From: Archegozetes longisetosus
Lineage: Eukaryota; Arthropoda; Arachnida; Sarcoptiformes; Trhypochthoniidae
Reading direction: 5' to 3'
Assembly: GCA_018873245.2 (NCBI GenBank)
Contig: JAEMBT020000005.1
Span: forward strand, 12,446,001-12,510,000
DNA length: 64,000 nucleotides
The number at the start of each line of letters is the position of its first letter. Positions within the stretch are counted from its first letter, which is position 1. A model generated the notes under the pieces. That model searched no databases and was not told the origin of the DNA. It saw only the letters and a program-made list of their open reading frames with translations. The translations under genes were made by a program, and so were the position numbers. Positions 50,491-62,797 of this stretch are shown one piece after another.

Positions 50491-51233
50491 AGGTCGGTAG
50501 CATTACTTTGCTGACAGGCCAGATTCAATGTAACTATATGCTTAACGGTTCAATAGTTAAAGAATTACCATAAGCAGAAAAACGATTTATGAAAAATATT
50601 TAGATAAATATAGATTTTGCTTATGAGAGTATCTAAGAGCTTAAACTCTGAGGAAAGTTTCCTCAATAAATGCAGAATTAGAATTTTTCACACAAAAATA
50701 CATATTCATTATATTTCTAGAAAAATTCAAGTAAGCCCATTCAAATTATTTGGCTTATATTTTTCATAGGCCGAACGCAAATTTAAAATGAATTACGTTT
50801 CAAAATTATTGTTTTGAATTTCCTTATTTGTGTATTGCGCTGTTGGCAAATGGATGAGTGCGTTCCTCACTAGTTTTAACCTAGTTAACTAATATGGCAT
50901 ATGTTCCTCTAACCTAACTAAATTAGTCTAATAAGATAGTATTGCTATTAAAATAAATTAAGTTAGTTAGGATTGGATCAGAGGTTTGGTATGCGAAGTA
51001 GTACTAGGCTTAGGAGAATACGTGATATTTTATCATAAGCCAACTAGGTTAAAATCAATTAGAAGCGCACTTTCTTCATTTGCTGAGATTGCAATACGTA
51101 AATAGAAGAATTGAAAACATAATAATTTTGGAACATTGTTTATGCTGAACGTGCGTTCAGCCTGAGAAAAACAAGCTAATTACTGATCAGGCCAGATCTG
51201 GCCCTCAAGTCACCATGTGCTCACTCCTGCTTT
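50491..51233. mobile_element. hAT-like foldback element
   Basis: The left end CAGAGGTCGGTAGC resembles canonical hAT ends; the inverted right end is CAGGAGTGAGCAC. Both are followed by GGCCAGAT. The inner arms pair imperfectly over about 200 bp around a centre near 50965: GTATTGCGCTGTTGGCAAAT with GTATTGCAATCTCAGCAAAT, and TTTTAACCTAGTTAACT with TTTTAACCTAGTTGGCT. The left arm has extra sequence. Flanking octamers do not match, so the insertion is old. Confidence 0.6.
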
Positions 51234-52973
51234 AAGGGTTTTATCATAAATGATATTTGAATAAAGCTCATACTATAGAAATGAATTTATTTGAATCAGA
51301 TTCTAAATAGATTATTTTTCAGAAAAGTTTTGAGTTTTTTGAAAGTCCTATCTTAATAGATCAACTAAAGCAAAAGTAAAATACAAGCTGTCAGGTTTAT
51401 GAGTAGGCGACTTATAATTGCTTCATGATTAAGAGTGGATTATTGTGTCTCTCTAGTACTACAAACTGGTTGCTCACAAAAGTTTGTCGTCAACAAAAGG
51501 ATTAATATATAAGTTTGTTGAGTAAGCGACATTAATTTGGTCTACGTCTGAGAGGCATAAATAAAGATGTTATTTTAGAAATCGAAATATGTTTGCAATT
51601 AAATATACCTCAAACATATCAACGAATGACTCTGCTAGTGTTGTTTCGCTTTCAAGTTTTTCATGTCTTTCTCAGCTTTCATTTCTTTTACTTTGGACTT
51701 GGCTTCTGGGGAGAATACTTGATTTGTCCTGCTTTTGATTTCGATTAATCGAGTTTATTTTATCGCTTTACATTATGGTTTGGCTATGGCTTTAAAAAGC
51801 AGAATCAACACTACTCTATGCTAACCTATAAATAAATATCTTAACCAACCATAACAAAAATAGAATAAATATTTACGTTTTTCAAATAAATCTTTTCACT
51901 CATTTCACTAATGCATTACACTTCGATCTTGTACTTATGCTTAAAATAATCTTTTAGTTTTCGTCTTGATCAATCTAAATTTCTTTATTCCTAAACTTGA
52001 CTTTTTGTAGCTAAAATATCTTATAAATAAAGAATCCACAAATTACATTTAAAGAAAGCTTTCCTTTGCCAAAAAATTGTTATTCGAGTCACGAGTCAGA
52101 AAAGTATAAAACCAATATATCAATAAAACATCCTTAACTTTATTTTGTATGAATTTCTGCTTTTCAGATTAAATATAATTGAAGATAATATGATCAAATT
52201 AAAAATCTATTCTCTGACAGTTTATTAGATTTATGTTTCTCATGAAAATTAAGATCAAATTATTCTTCTTGGCTGAAAATTAAATATACTGCTGATTAGA
52301 AGAATACTACACAAACTCTTAAGATAATCATCACTTATTCCGATCTATATTGAGTAAAAACTATTATTACTGAGCATTCAACAAATGGATAGCAACAGAA
52401 CCCAACCCATTGTCATATATTCCAATGCTATCCTCGCATAAGAATAATTTGTTTGTGATTATTTGTCACTCAGACAGTCTAGTATTTAATATTCATAGTG
52501 ATGTTTTAGAGTCATAACAATTTGATAGCAAAGTTCATTGTTCATATTAAAACTTGAATAAATGTTAACATTGCTCTTGATTTGAAGTGTGTTATGAAAA
52601 TTCGAAATAATATTAGTTTGAGTTTATCCTCAAATATGAAATATTTTTATACCTGTAAGTATGTATATAATGAAAAAAGTCGGTAGTCAATCATGTTTTT
52701 GAGCGCACTCTCGTTCTTATCTTGAGCTATGAGTTGATGTGAAACCTATTGAACTAATGCTTCATATATTATTTGTGTCATATTTCTCATCAGGAGTTGC
52801 CTCTGGAAGCTATCCAAAAAGTAATTCCCAAACCACAGAGTCCCAGGGAATATGTGTTAAAATCGGTTTCATTTATCATGTGAAGAAAATTATATAGAAC
52901 TTTGTGTAAGAATTGATTCAAATTTATATTAAAGATAATAGTTTATAAGATTATAATTTTAAAAGACTAAAAA
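51234..52973. other. Intergenic, upstream of the GPCR
   Basis: No gene assigned. A minus-strand stretch at about 51745-51640 reads as a Lys/Glu-rich frame (SPEAKSKVKEMKAEKD) ending in TAG. The G+C-richer stretch at 52795-52850 could be 5' untranslated exon of the GPCR. Confidence 0.35.
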
Positions 52974-55421
52974 ATGAATAATTCAACTATTTTTCAAGAA
53001 GAAAATATTTTAGATATGTTCAACATTCGAACAATGCTGCTGTCGTTTTTTCTATTGCTCATTAACTTAATAACAATATTAGGAAATTTATTAGTGATTA
53101 TATCAGTACTGATAGAAAAAAATTTAAGGACTCCAAGCAACTGCTTAATCTTCTCATTGGCTATTTCTGACCTAATAGTTGGTTTATGTGTTATGCCATT
53201 GCGGGGCTCAATCATAGTTGTCGGTCACTGGCCTTTCAGTTTTCGTTGCGATTTCTTATTTGAAATTAAGATACTTTCGGTTCAGGCATCAGTCCTCCAC
53301 CTGGTTTTTATAGCTATTGATAGATATATAATTGTATCCAAAATCCAGATCTCATTATCTCAAAGTCGAATTAGAATCGGGATTATGATAATCCTAGCAT
53401 GGACTGTACCGATTCTTTACGTAATCGCGCCCTTTCTTGGATGGCATGGAGATGAATGGGAATCAAGAAACAGAAACTTCAATTGTGTCTACGGTAATCG
53501 AGATTTTCTCTATAGGATTATTGGCGCTTTTATCACTTTTTTAGGGCCGGTACCTATTATTATCATATTTTATTGGCGTATTTATCAGGTTTGTTAAAGA
53601 AATATTTAGTCTTTTCATAGAAAAAGCTAATTAGTTTATATAAAGAAAGAGTGAATTGAGTTTTCGTTGATCATCTTTCAGTATGTCAATTACTTTCTTA
53701 ACAGAATGATTGCAAAATACACTCATGTGATGTAAAAGTACCCGAAACACAATTAGCTTTTTGAATAATTTATATGAGCTTTCTTCATTGAATGGAAATG
53801 GACATAGAATTATTAATTAGATGTACTTCAAAGCTAAGCACATTCAAGCAAATGAATAGAATTTTCACGTGCTAAGCACAACCTAAACAGTGTTAGATTT
53901 CTTATATCTGAGAGAATATTTTGGCTAAATTAGTTTTGTTCAGGAAAGAATAAAAAGATCGAATAGACAAAAATGAGCTATTTGTGAGTAAATAAATACA
54001 TTTTATAGAAGACTTATATATCTAAATGAGTTTCTATTCAATTTTGTTAGAAATTCTTTTGCAATGGTGGTAGTATTTCTATGTGATACTTTCTTATACC
54101 AAATATGACGAGCAATATAAAATAAAATTTAGAGAATTTCCTTAAGAATAAAATTCTCTCAAAGGAAATCTTAAATTTCTTTTTTATCAAGTTTCAAAAA
54201 TCGAAAATATTATTAGAACGTAGAAAAACAAGAGAAACTGTATGCAAAATGATAATAGAGCCAATTTTAGTTAATCATAATTAGAAATTCCGAAACTTCT
54301 ACTACTAAATAAATAATTAATCAGCAACGAAATTTGGTCGATTGATCGCAGATAGGACACTTCGGTTAACCGCTTTTCGGATTATAGTCTTTAAATCTCT
54401 TAAGAAGCTTTACAAGTCTTCGGCTGAAATTTTTTTCAATTTCTTCTATTGTTTTAATGAATACTCTTGCCGAACTTGCTGTCCGACGGTTTTTATAGAC
54501 CTCTCTCTTCAAATTATCCCAAAAATTGGTCGATTGGGTTAGACTTTGGCAGATTTGGAGAATTTGAAGCATTAGCGCAACCTGGATATTGAGATTACCG
54601 AACTATGCCATACTTTTTTCTTATAATGATAGAGCGCTGTCTCCAACGCGCTTGCGAAGTGCAAATTGTCTACTGCTAGATATTCTTTAGACTTTTGATC
54701 AACTGATAACTTGAATGAAAGCGTATCGTAGTGGGGTGAATAAGCTTCAAAATAAGAATATTCCAATTGCACAAAAGAACGATTTTCTTACAAGATTAAA
54801 ATATAAAATTCTTTGATAAAATTGAGTGCACAAAAGATTCCTGTAAATAGTTAATTCGCGAAAAGTCACTCAAAATTATATTTTTCAAATGCTAAAAGAC
54901 ATTTAAACAAGCTATAATTTTCTGATGCACTATGAAAATTAATTTTATTAATTCACTAAAATTTTCTCTATTGTTATAATAATCAATAGATAGCAAGACA
55001 AAGCGTAAGACTAAAACGCGATCATAAAATGCAACAATCAAAAGCGAGTACATCGATAGGAAGCCATTCAGTGACCGATTGTGATAACAATGAAAGTGAA
55101 GCGCAAACATCACATCAAACAGTTTGCTATAAATTATGGAATCATCGAAACTCTTCTACTTATAGAAAGCGTTCGAATGAAGAGCAAAGAGAGAAAAAAG
55201 TTGCAAAGACGTTAAGTGTTATAACTTCTGTGTTCTTGTTGTGTTGGTCTCCGTTTTTCATATCTTTGTTAATCTATATAAAAGATGAATCATTTCCTAA
55301 ACTACTCAGTGATATAGTTGTCTGGTTAGGACTTAGCAATTCTGCTATGAATCCTATTATTTATGCCTATTTTATACCTTGTTTTAGGTCTACTTTTAAG
55401 AAGATCTTATTTAAGGGTTAA
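52974..55421 (+). CDS. Rhodopsin-class GPCR, aminergic-like but without the amine-binding Asp (348 aa)
   Basis: Two exons, 52974-53588 and 54990-55421, phase 0. Seven TMs with the class A landmarks: GN (N38), LAxxD (D66), W86 in loop 1, C92 and C171 for the disulfide, DRY 116-118, W143, P192, CWSP 290-293 and NSxxNPxxY (NPIIY 327-331). Loop 3 is long and hydrophilic, with RKRSNEEQREKKVAKTL before TM6. The overall pattern is that of biogenic-amine receptors. However, position 3.32 is Lys99 (FEIKILS), 5.42 is Gly184, 5.46 is Thr188 and 7.43 is Leu321. These replace the Asp, Ser, Ser and Tyr that hold the amine. So the ligand is probably not a protonated amine. The N-terminus has an N-S-T sequon. 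The intron holds a dead Tc1 fragment. Confidence 0.9.
54350..54790 (-). mobile_element. Tc1-like transposase remnant in the GPCR intron
   Basis: The minus strand carries STNFWDNLKREVYKNRR followed by KTIEEIEKNF and RLVKLLKRFKDYN. This corresponds to the Tc1 C-terminus after the third catalytic residue (pattern NPIENLWxxLKRxV, then the Arg-Leu-rich tail). The upstream frame contains LHFASALETALYHY. Frames are broken. No terminal repeats were identified. Confidence 0.7.
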
Positions 55422-55705
55422 GAAACAATAGATTTGTGAAACCCTCAGATAAAAATTACTATTTTCTAATCAGTTTTAAGGTTTAGTCAGTGAGACTTGC
55501 ACTTGAAACGTTTCAAGTTCTTAAATGATTTAGTGCTTAAATATTAATTGGGTTTCTCTTAATAAACTAATTTTACGATTGTTTACTTGTTGCAGTAGTT
55601 GGCAGTTTTAAATGCATTAAAAATATCATCTCTTATAAACAGGAATAGTGTCAATGAAATTATAAGTCTTATATGAATGTGGCACGTTTTTAATGTAAAG
55701 TGTGA

Positions 55706-55815
55706 AAATTTATTTTTGCCTGTCGAAGCTTTCAATGAAGCTTTCAATGAACGATTGAAATGACATCTTCTTATAAAAATGTTTAATGAAAGCTTCGACA
55801 GGCAAAAATAAATTT
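55706..55815. repeat. 29-bp perfect inverted repeat (hairpin)
   Basis: Bases 55706-55734 are the exact reverse complement of 55787-55815 (core TTTTTGCCTGTCGAAGCTTT) with a 52-base loop. A 13-bp tandem duplication (GAAGCTTTCAATG) adjoins the left arm. It lies 285 bp after the GPCR stop; a foldback MITE or RNA hairpin are both possible. Confidence 0.85.
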
Positions 55816-58800
55816 CCGCCATTTTACTTAAAATAATGACAAACATATCGGAAGCAACTAAATTACAGAAACTTTTAACAGAATGAAAGCTCAATTATTA
55901 TTTAAGCATTTAATGATTTAAGAACTTTGTAAATTTTGTGATCTTGTCAATATTTTAAAATATTTAGTTAGATCAAGTTTTTCGCACAATCGAAATTTTT
56001 GTGTTATTTTGTTGTGGCTTCAATTTATTGTAAGTCATTATAGAAAATTATATTTTTTCAACCAGTAATAAAAGTTTATTCATTTTTTCAACTATTGATT
56101 TTACGCTTCCTATAGACAATCATTTGAATAAAAGTGATAAAAGTACAACTTCTAGTGCAAACTCTACATAAAAGGGACGTATGAGCTCACTAATCATTAT
56201 ATAAGAAGCAAATTTTTATTTTTTTCAACTTTTGTTTTACTCAACTTGAGATTAAAGTTTGGTCTTATTCGAGCTAAACTTTACTAAACTATTATGCTAA
56301 CCGATTTGTTGCCATCTTTGAATCCTATTTTTGATTGTTCGCTCATCTCTTGTAAGCGCTAAAGCGACCTGTTTCGGGTCTATTCTAGATCTAATTAGAT
56401 GAATTATCATATTTCACTCTTACATATCAATAGCTTGTCCTCTACGCCACTGGATATTTTTCAAGAACTTCATTATTTAAATGTTAGTTTTAATTGTCAT
56501 GATAAAATAAACACACAGTCTTGTATGTAAAGCATAGAAGATTGGTACATGCTCTTATTAAATTTTTTACTCATTCATATCAATATAAGGGCTATTTTAT
56601 CTATAAGTAATGTAAGATTTATTTTTAAATGAAAATAAGATTTTCAGATTTTTCTAAGTCTTATCAGAATTACATATAAATTCATATACGTCCCTTTCTT
56701 GTTTGTCCGTACATAACCAGTACCTACATAAGTTATAGATATTATTAATCTAAACTCCAATTCAAGTAATCGTATCTCTACTTATTTTATATTCTCCCAA
56801 AATTTTTTTCTGAATCTATTATTTCAGAAATTATAGAGATTATATTTTTAGGTAAGTTGCATCTCATTATTCCTACGTCAGATTTAATCAACTTATCTAT
56901 GATGAAAAATCTAAGACTTTATCAAAAGCTTTGTACTCCAAAAAATAAAATTTGGTTATTACAAAAAGCATTTATAATGTATTAATTGGTTGAACTATTA
57001 CTTTATTAATGAACTAGGATTTGAAGCTTTCCTTTAGGAAGGAACCGAAACCTTATAAGAACCTTATTGGTTCTAACGTATCAGAATATGTTCCTCCAAA
57101 CGATCGACTATTTTCTATAAGTTTTCTAGCCTTCGTTTTTCTTACTTTTGCAATACGATCAGTGATTGTCTTTATTTTCTCGAATGCAAGAAAATAAAAT
57201 ATTTAAGGCATTCTTTTAATAGAATTTCTCATAACTTGCTCAACATTAACATATAGACAACAGGAATAGTTAAAAGTCCGATAATTATCGCAAATACTAC
57301 TAGAACTATAACCCATTAAGAAGTTAGTTGCAGATCTTCAGTAGCAGATCTTCTGCAGATGCAGATCTTCTGTTCATTATTAGGTTCAAATAATTATATT
57401 ATTTTTATCTTCACTAATGAAAATCTAGAAAACTATGAAATAAAACGAAAATAGTTAAGTAAAATCATGATTAGACTTGCAGTTAATATGAGAAGACTGT
57501 GTAGATCTTTGAATATTAATATATGTGCAGATCCATTTTTATTTTCCAACAGCCCTTCGATCAGATAAACGTGATCTGCTTTATCCAGCGAAGAGCAGAT
57601 GCAATATCATATTCACAAATTCTGTAATTATGCATAATTCCGAAAATGCATCCTGTTCAGTAATGATTAGTAATCTAAACCTTGTTATCATTCGACACCA
57701 TGTCATTAAATCTATATAAAGAAAACAATACTTTTATACCAATTAGTTGCTGGTTTATGAATCTAATCTTAATTTTTCATCCCATTTGGCTATAGTCAGA
57801 TTTTATTTATAAGGAATCCCAAGTCTTTTATTAATTTAAAAGAATATGACTTATTTTTATATTGAATAGCAAAAATTATAGTAAAACGATAATGATTTCA
57901 ATTGATTTTAATTTCATTGCATTTGACAATCTTTGGGCCGCTTTCTGTATCTGTATATATACAAATATGGATCTGATAACCACTTTAGAGAATTGTATCG
58001 CTGTCTGTATTCGAGATTAATTTGAATTAATATTTCGACCTTAGTTTCGAACGCAGAACAGTATTTATTGTTTAAGTTAAGGTTAGTTAATACTGAAAAT
58101 GGCTGACCTAATCTAAAATCAAGCTTATTAAATATTATTAGTAAGCGCGAGCTGCAAAAAATACTGTTCTACATTTGGAACTCAAGTCCATATTTTTATT
58201 AGGAATCAAAAAGTTTTGCTATAATTCTATCAATTTATCTCATTATATAATGTACTCTTAACCAAATAATATTAGTGTAAAGTTTGCGATAGATTCTCTA
58301 TTTCTCTGATAAGAACTTCTATATCTATGAGTGAGTTTCATTGACATTTCGAGTCAATATATATTGAAAGCCATTGCAAGAAATCCAATTGAAAATAAGG
58401 GTATCACAAAAGTTGTCTCAATTTTGATCACAAAATACGTTATGAATAAGAACAAGGCAAACAAATAATAGCTTCATTAAAGAAAACATTATCATGATAT
58501 ATATGAGAAAAGAACTCAATGCAAAGGTTAAAGCAACAGTTTTCAAGTCATTATTATTGAACAGTATTCTGCTATTAAAAATTTAGGGAAATATTTAATG
58601 ACTCATAACAATACTGCGCGAGCGATATTAGTAATGATCGAATTAAAATCTTTTTTCATACTATCAAAACATTAGGAGATAATTAAAAAATGTGTGAACG
58701 TCAACAAAATTTTGCTAAAAACTTCAAAAAACTTCAAAAATCAGCTTTTATTTGAGGATTTAATTTTAACCTGCACTTAGGTTCACACTTTTAATAATTT

Positions 58801-59854
58801 TCTAATCAACACAACTCAAATGAAAGGGGTAGATTTATCGCTAATTTTATAATTGATTAATATTGTCATGCTAAACGTATTCTAATCAACTTTATTAACG
58901 CTCAATATGTATTGGCAACAGTTTTCACTATCAACAAGTTTTTACAATATTTTAAACTTTAATAAGTTCGAAATAGTATTAAGCAAAATATGAGTTCAGA
59001 ATGCCTTTGAAGTTAAGTAAAACTGAAGAACACCTTTGTCTGGAGATCAGTTTCAAGCTTTAGCTAAGAGATTAGGCAAAATTTAAAATTGAATGATTCT
59101 GTTGATTCTGTCAATCTATTGATCAATCTCACAGACTCTCAAAAATTTATCACAAGCATATCAGCGTTCATGACAAACAATCTGAAAGTATTATGTGATG
59201 TTTTTGAAATTTATTGCTCAATTTAAGTAGTGACGGCAAATAAACGAGTAAAATAATAAAATGCGTACTGCAAATTTGATTTAAAATGTAGATTTTTAAG
59301 GAAGTAAACACGAATGGCCTTTAATAATCAAGGCTACTTCCTTAAGGAAAGGTTTACGCTTAAATATGGTGTAGATATGATGCTCCAAACACGTGCTTTC
59401 AACATGTATTTTGGATTTGCATTGCTTTCGGTTTACTAAAAGTATAAAACATGTAGGGATTAAAAATTAAGTTTTCAATTAAAAAATTGCCAAAAATTTA
59501 GGTTTCCTCATCTTATCGCTCATTTTCTAGAATCTCATCAATTCGCATTTGAGGAACAAGCTTATGGTAACAAAGAGTTTAATTTCTTATCATAAAAGTT
59601 CATGAAACCTATCTCTTTTTATGTTGATTGACTTTGATTCAAAAGTCATATATTTCCTATCTCTTATCTTATAGAAAAGCATCAAATTTCGATCAAAATG
59701 ATATCTTTCGGAAAAAATTATAGAATCAATGACAATAATAGCAGTTATCGTAAAGTAGTATTCCACTGTTCAGACAGTACAATTCAAACAATACTACTAA
59801 TAGAATGAAATGACTTGAATAAATGTTTTACTATTTACAAAATTTTCAGTACTA
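55816..59854. other. Intergenic, no gene seen
   Basis: Four kilobases of AT-rich DNA. Notable only: three copies of the decamer GCAGATCTTC at 57333-57382, and a stem of TTAAGGAAGTA with TACTTCCTTAA at about 59296-59345. The frame at 57525-57719 has no features. Confidence 0.45.
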
Positions 59855-60467
59855 ACGTCCTGATAGAGAAATCCGAACAAAATATTTTCATAAAAATCAC
59901 AAATAAATTTAACTGTTTTATATTTAAATAACGTGTTGTTTTAAAGGTTAACATATGGACATTCACGTTATAATATCGAAATAATTTATTAGTGCATTGA
60001 AAACAAAAATATCGCTGACCAAAAATGAGTCCCGTAAAAGCGCTTTGGCATATAATATTAATGTCTATAGTCCTTCAGCACGTGTGAAGCAAAACGCTAA
60101 ATATCACATTTTTAAAAAATTATTTTACTGCTGCGGACATTTTACAAATGCATTTTATCAATTCAATTTAATTGATTATTAATGTATGAGTGTATTTTAA
60201 TACAGTCTTATTAAATTAAGTTGAAAATATCATTTTAATGTAAAAATAATTAAGAAATATTCGACTTTCGTACTGCCAAAACCAAATTGTTCAGTTTGAG
60301 GACAAAGTTTCCACCGTAACTGAATGAGAAGTCCTATCATCTCACAACTAGTCTTATAATATTCATTAAACTATCATTAAAATTATATCAAAGTATTGGA
60401 ATACTATTCATTATAATATCTTAAGAATCAATAACTAACTTTCGTTCAGATTTCTCTATCAGGACGT
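59855..60467. mobile_element. 613-bp TA-flanked MITE
   Basis: ACGTCCTGATAGAGAAATCC at the left and its inverted relative (ACGTCCTGATAGAGAAATCT) at the right; pairing runs through GAACAAA/GAACGAAA. TA stands at 59853-59854 and 60468-60469. The open frame at 59997-60182 inside has no domain. Tc1/mariner-type by target site; the end sequence differs from the other TA-flanked MITEs here. Confidence 0.85.
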
Positions 60468-61254
60468 TATTCCTATAGACTAATTATTGTTGGGGAGGGG
60501 GAAATGGTGGATCAAACAAAATCACAGACTCATTTGTGTCAAATGTCACAACAGTTATTTCATTACTTGAATCTATTCAAAAGTGATATCAACTCTGAAT
60601 GAGATTCTGTTTTAATGGAGCCAATCGAATGAATTATTAATTATTATGAGAATAATTGAAAAGAGTTAAAGGGTTTGGTGGCTACAAGTGTTACGTGTTT
60701 ATGACATAGCCAAAGTCATGAAGTTTTGGTTGAAATCGAAGTGATGCAGATTTAGCGAATTGTGATCCGTGTAAAGATTTGAACATCTTCGAAGTTATCA
60801 AAATTGTTTTAAGCAAAACTTAAAACACTTATATTACGTTTGATTTATGATAAGTGTGTTTATTTGATTTGAATGTAATATAATTCAAAAGAAACTGATA
60901 TTAAATAAAATTTGTATTTTATCGAAATCTTTATTGAACTTAAAATTTGGTTATGATTTATTATTTTGTCAATATGAAAACTGTTTTATAAACAGTAAAT
61001 ATTTATAAGAAAAATCCAAATCAAAAAATTCTCATAGACTTTAAAAGTAATTTTAAATTAGTTTCTATGCGTAATTGACTCTTTTGATAGTCTTGATAAT
61101 TTGATAGGATCTTTACAGTTGAATCATTTTGAAATATACAATAAATGTTGAACTTTACTTTGAGACCTATATATAGTTCATATAAAACATTATAGAGATG
61201 AGGTTTTTTCAGTTTCAAATAATCAAATATTGTTCATTACGACCTTCGTCAAAT
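60468..61254. other. Intergenic, no gene seen
   Basis: AT-rich, with a short G-rich patch (GGGGAGGGGGAAA at about 60492-60504). It holds the 3' flank of the minus-strand gene C. Confidence 0.4.
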
Positions 61255-62018
61255 TTATGGATCATGTTGATCAAACCAAAATTCAAACTTGTCATCACCT
61301 AATATTGTCATCAATTTGTTTAGTTGCTTCAAATCTTGAGTTTCGAGTGGAACCAATTCAAACATCATTAAGTCATTAAAGTATTTTATTCTTGGACTTT
61401 TCAAATATAAAACTTGATCAGATTTCAAAGTTGAAGTCGGAGATGGAGTTGTAGTTATGGTTGAGTGCTGTAGAGTCCTAGAAGTAATGCTTAAAGGTTC
61501 TTCACTTGGAGTTGAAGGCTCTTCACTTGAAGTCGAAGGTTCCTCACTTGTAGTTATAGTATACTCTTCCGATAAATGAGTAGTCGTTGATGGTGTAGTT
61601 GATGTTGTAGTTGTTGATGAAGTTGTGATTGTCTTCAAAAATTTAGTAGTTGGTGGCATTTGTGTTGGTTTCAGTTTAAAAGACGGTTCAGTCGATGAAG
61701 TTATCAACGGATTCATGATTGAACTTGGGTGCTCGTCAAAATACACTGTTTTCAGATCAAATAATGATTTGTCTTTCATATTCATTAAATACCTATGAGT
61801 TAAATTATAGCCAAAATAAACGTTTTTTGTAAAGCAATTTAATTTTCAAAGTAATAGTAAACTTACTTATAATAAGGCGTTGGCACAAATTCTACTTTAT
61901 TATTTTGTTTGGCTAGAAGTGCTCCAAGAATGATACCTTTTACTAATTGACCATTTATTTGACTTAATAAGTGAATGGAGGCTATGGTGACAAAAAAATC
62001 AACTTTTATACTAGACAT
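61255..62018 (-). CDS. Secreted Thr-rich protein, family member C (229 aa)
   Basis: Exons 62018-61867 and 61792-61255, phase 2, GTAAGT donor. I chose ATG 62018 because it starts the signal peptide MSSIKVDFFVTIASIHLL; the frame upstream has only a TTG. The motif VEFVPTPYYK spans the junction, exactly as VPLPVY does in gene B. The second exon has Ser/Thr-rich mucin-like sequence with EEPST repeats. The C-terminal part (LEVP-like FELVPLETQDLKQLNKLMTI) resembles the Met/Ile/Leu helix at the end of the other members. It is probably O-glycosylated and extracellular. Function unknown. A TATA box stands about 85 bp upstream. It is divergent from the neighbour gene D, with 780 bp between the two ATGs, so promoter regions may be shared. 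Confidence 0.82.
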
Positions 62019-62097
62019 TCTTTGACAGACAAAATATTTGTCATTCAATTTTAAGCTCGAGTTGCAATTGTTTTAAGAGCTATGCTTCAGACTAGTC

Positions 62098-62107
62098 CTT
62101 TATATAC
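62098..62107 (-). promoter_or_regulatory. TATA box of gene C
   Basis: GTATATAAAG on the minus strand, 81-90 bp before the ATG at 62018; a close match to the TATA consensus. Confidence 0.65.
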
Positions 62108-62707
62108 TTTTTGGGCCACATTCAACCCTAAATTTATTCATGTTTTTCTTGTAATAAATCACTATTACTTCTTCAGTGATTCAAATAATTATTAAAGCTT
62201 TTCTGTTTTACTTCAAGTCTTGTTTCGTACAATTGATGTGTTATTTAGAAATCTGATAACAAAACATTAGAACTTTTTTTTATGTCATGTTTATCTTAAC
62301 TAACTTTCGACTCCGTCCTTATTATGTTAAAAAAAATTAGATTTTAGTGTTGATCCAATTCCTAATCAAGTCAAACTAATCAAACTGAATTTTGGAGACT
62401 GTACTATATAATAGTATTTGAGCATGAGACAAGTTGATCAAAAACACTGCAATTACAAGCTTCAAAATAGATTACCTTTCATTATGTAATATAATTAAGT
62501 GAGTAAACAATATTACTCTCATCTCAGTGTCATTTTATCTCAATTTTGTTGTAATCTTTCCATCAGTACAATATTTTTTCAAAGGCTAAACTTGTTAACA
62601 ACCAATTTGTAGATGTTTATAATTTGAAAGCCGCGTTAGCTTTCTACTTTAATCTTCAAAGTGATAGAAAGTATTTTTCACCCTATACCTACACTAAAGT
62701 TTACAAA

Positions 62708-62716
62708 TATATAAAT
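62708..62716 (+). promoter_or_regulatory. TATA box of gene D
   Basis: TATATAAAT about 85 bp before the ATG at 62798. The spacing matches genes B and C. Confidence 0.55.
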
Positions 62717-62797
62717 ATGAGACTTTCAAAACAAAAGTATTAATCATTTGAAAGTCTTGTATTTTCGTCTCTAAACATTGTTTAGTTCTCAGAGAAA

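Noticed and set aside
55583..55894. 103-codon minus-strand frame
   Set aside because: Runs through the inverted repeat at 55706-55815; its repeated SLKAS segment reflects the 13-bp tandem duplication.
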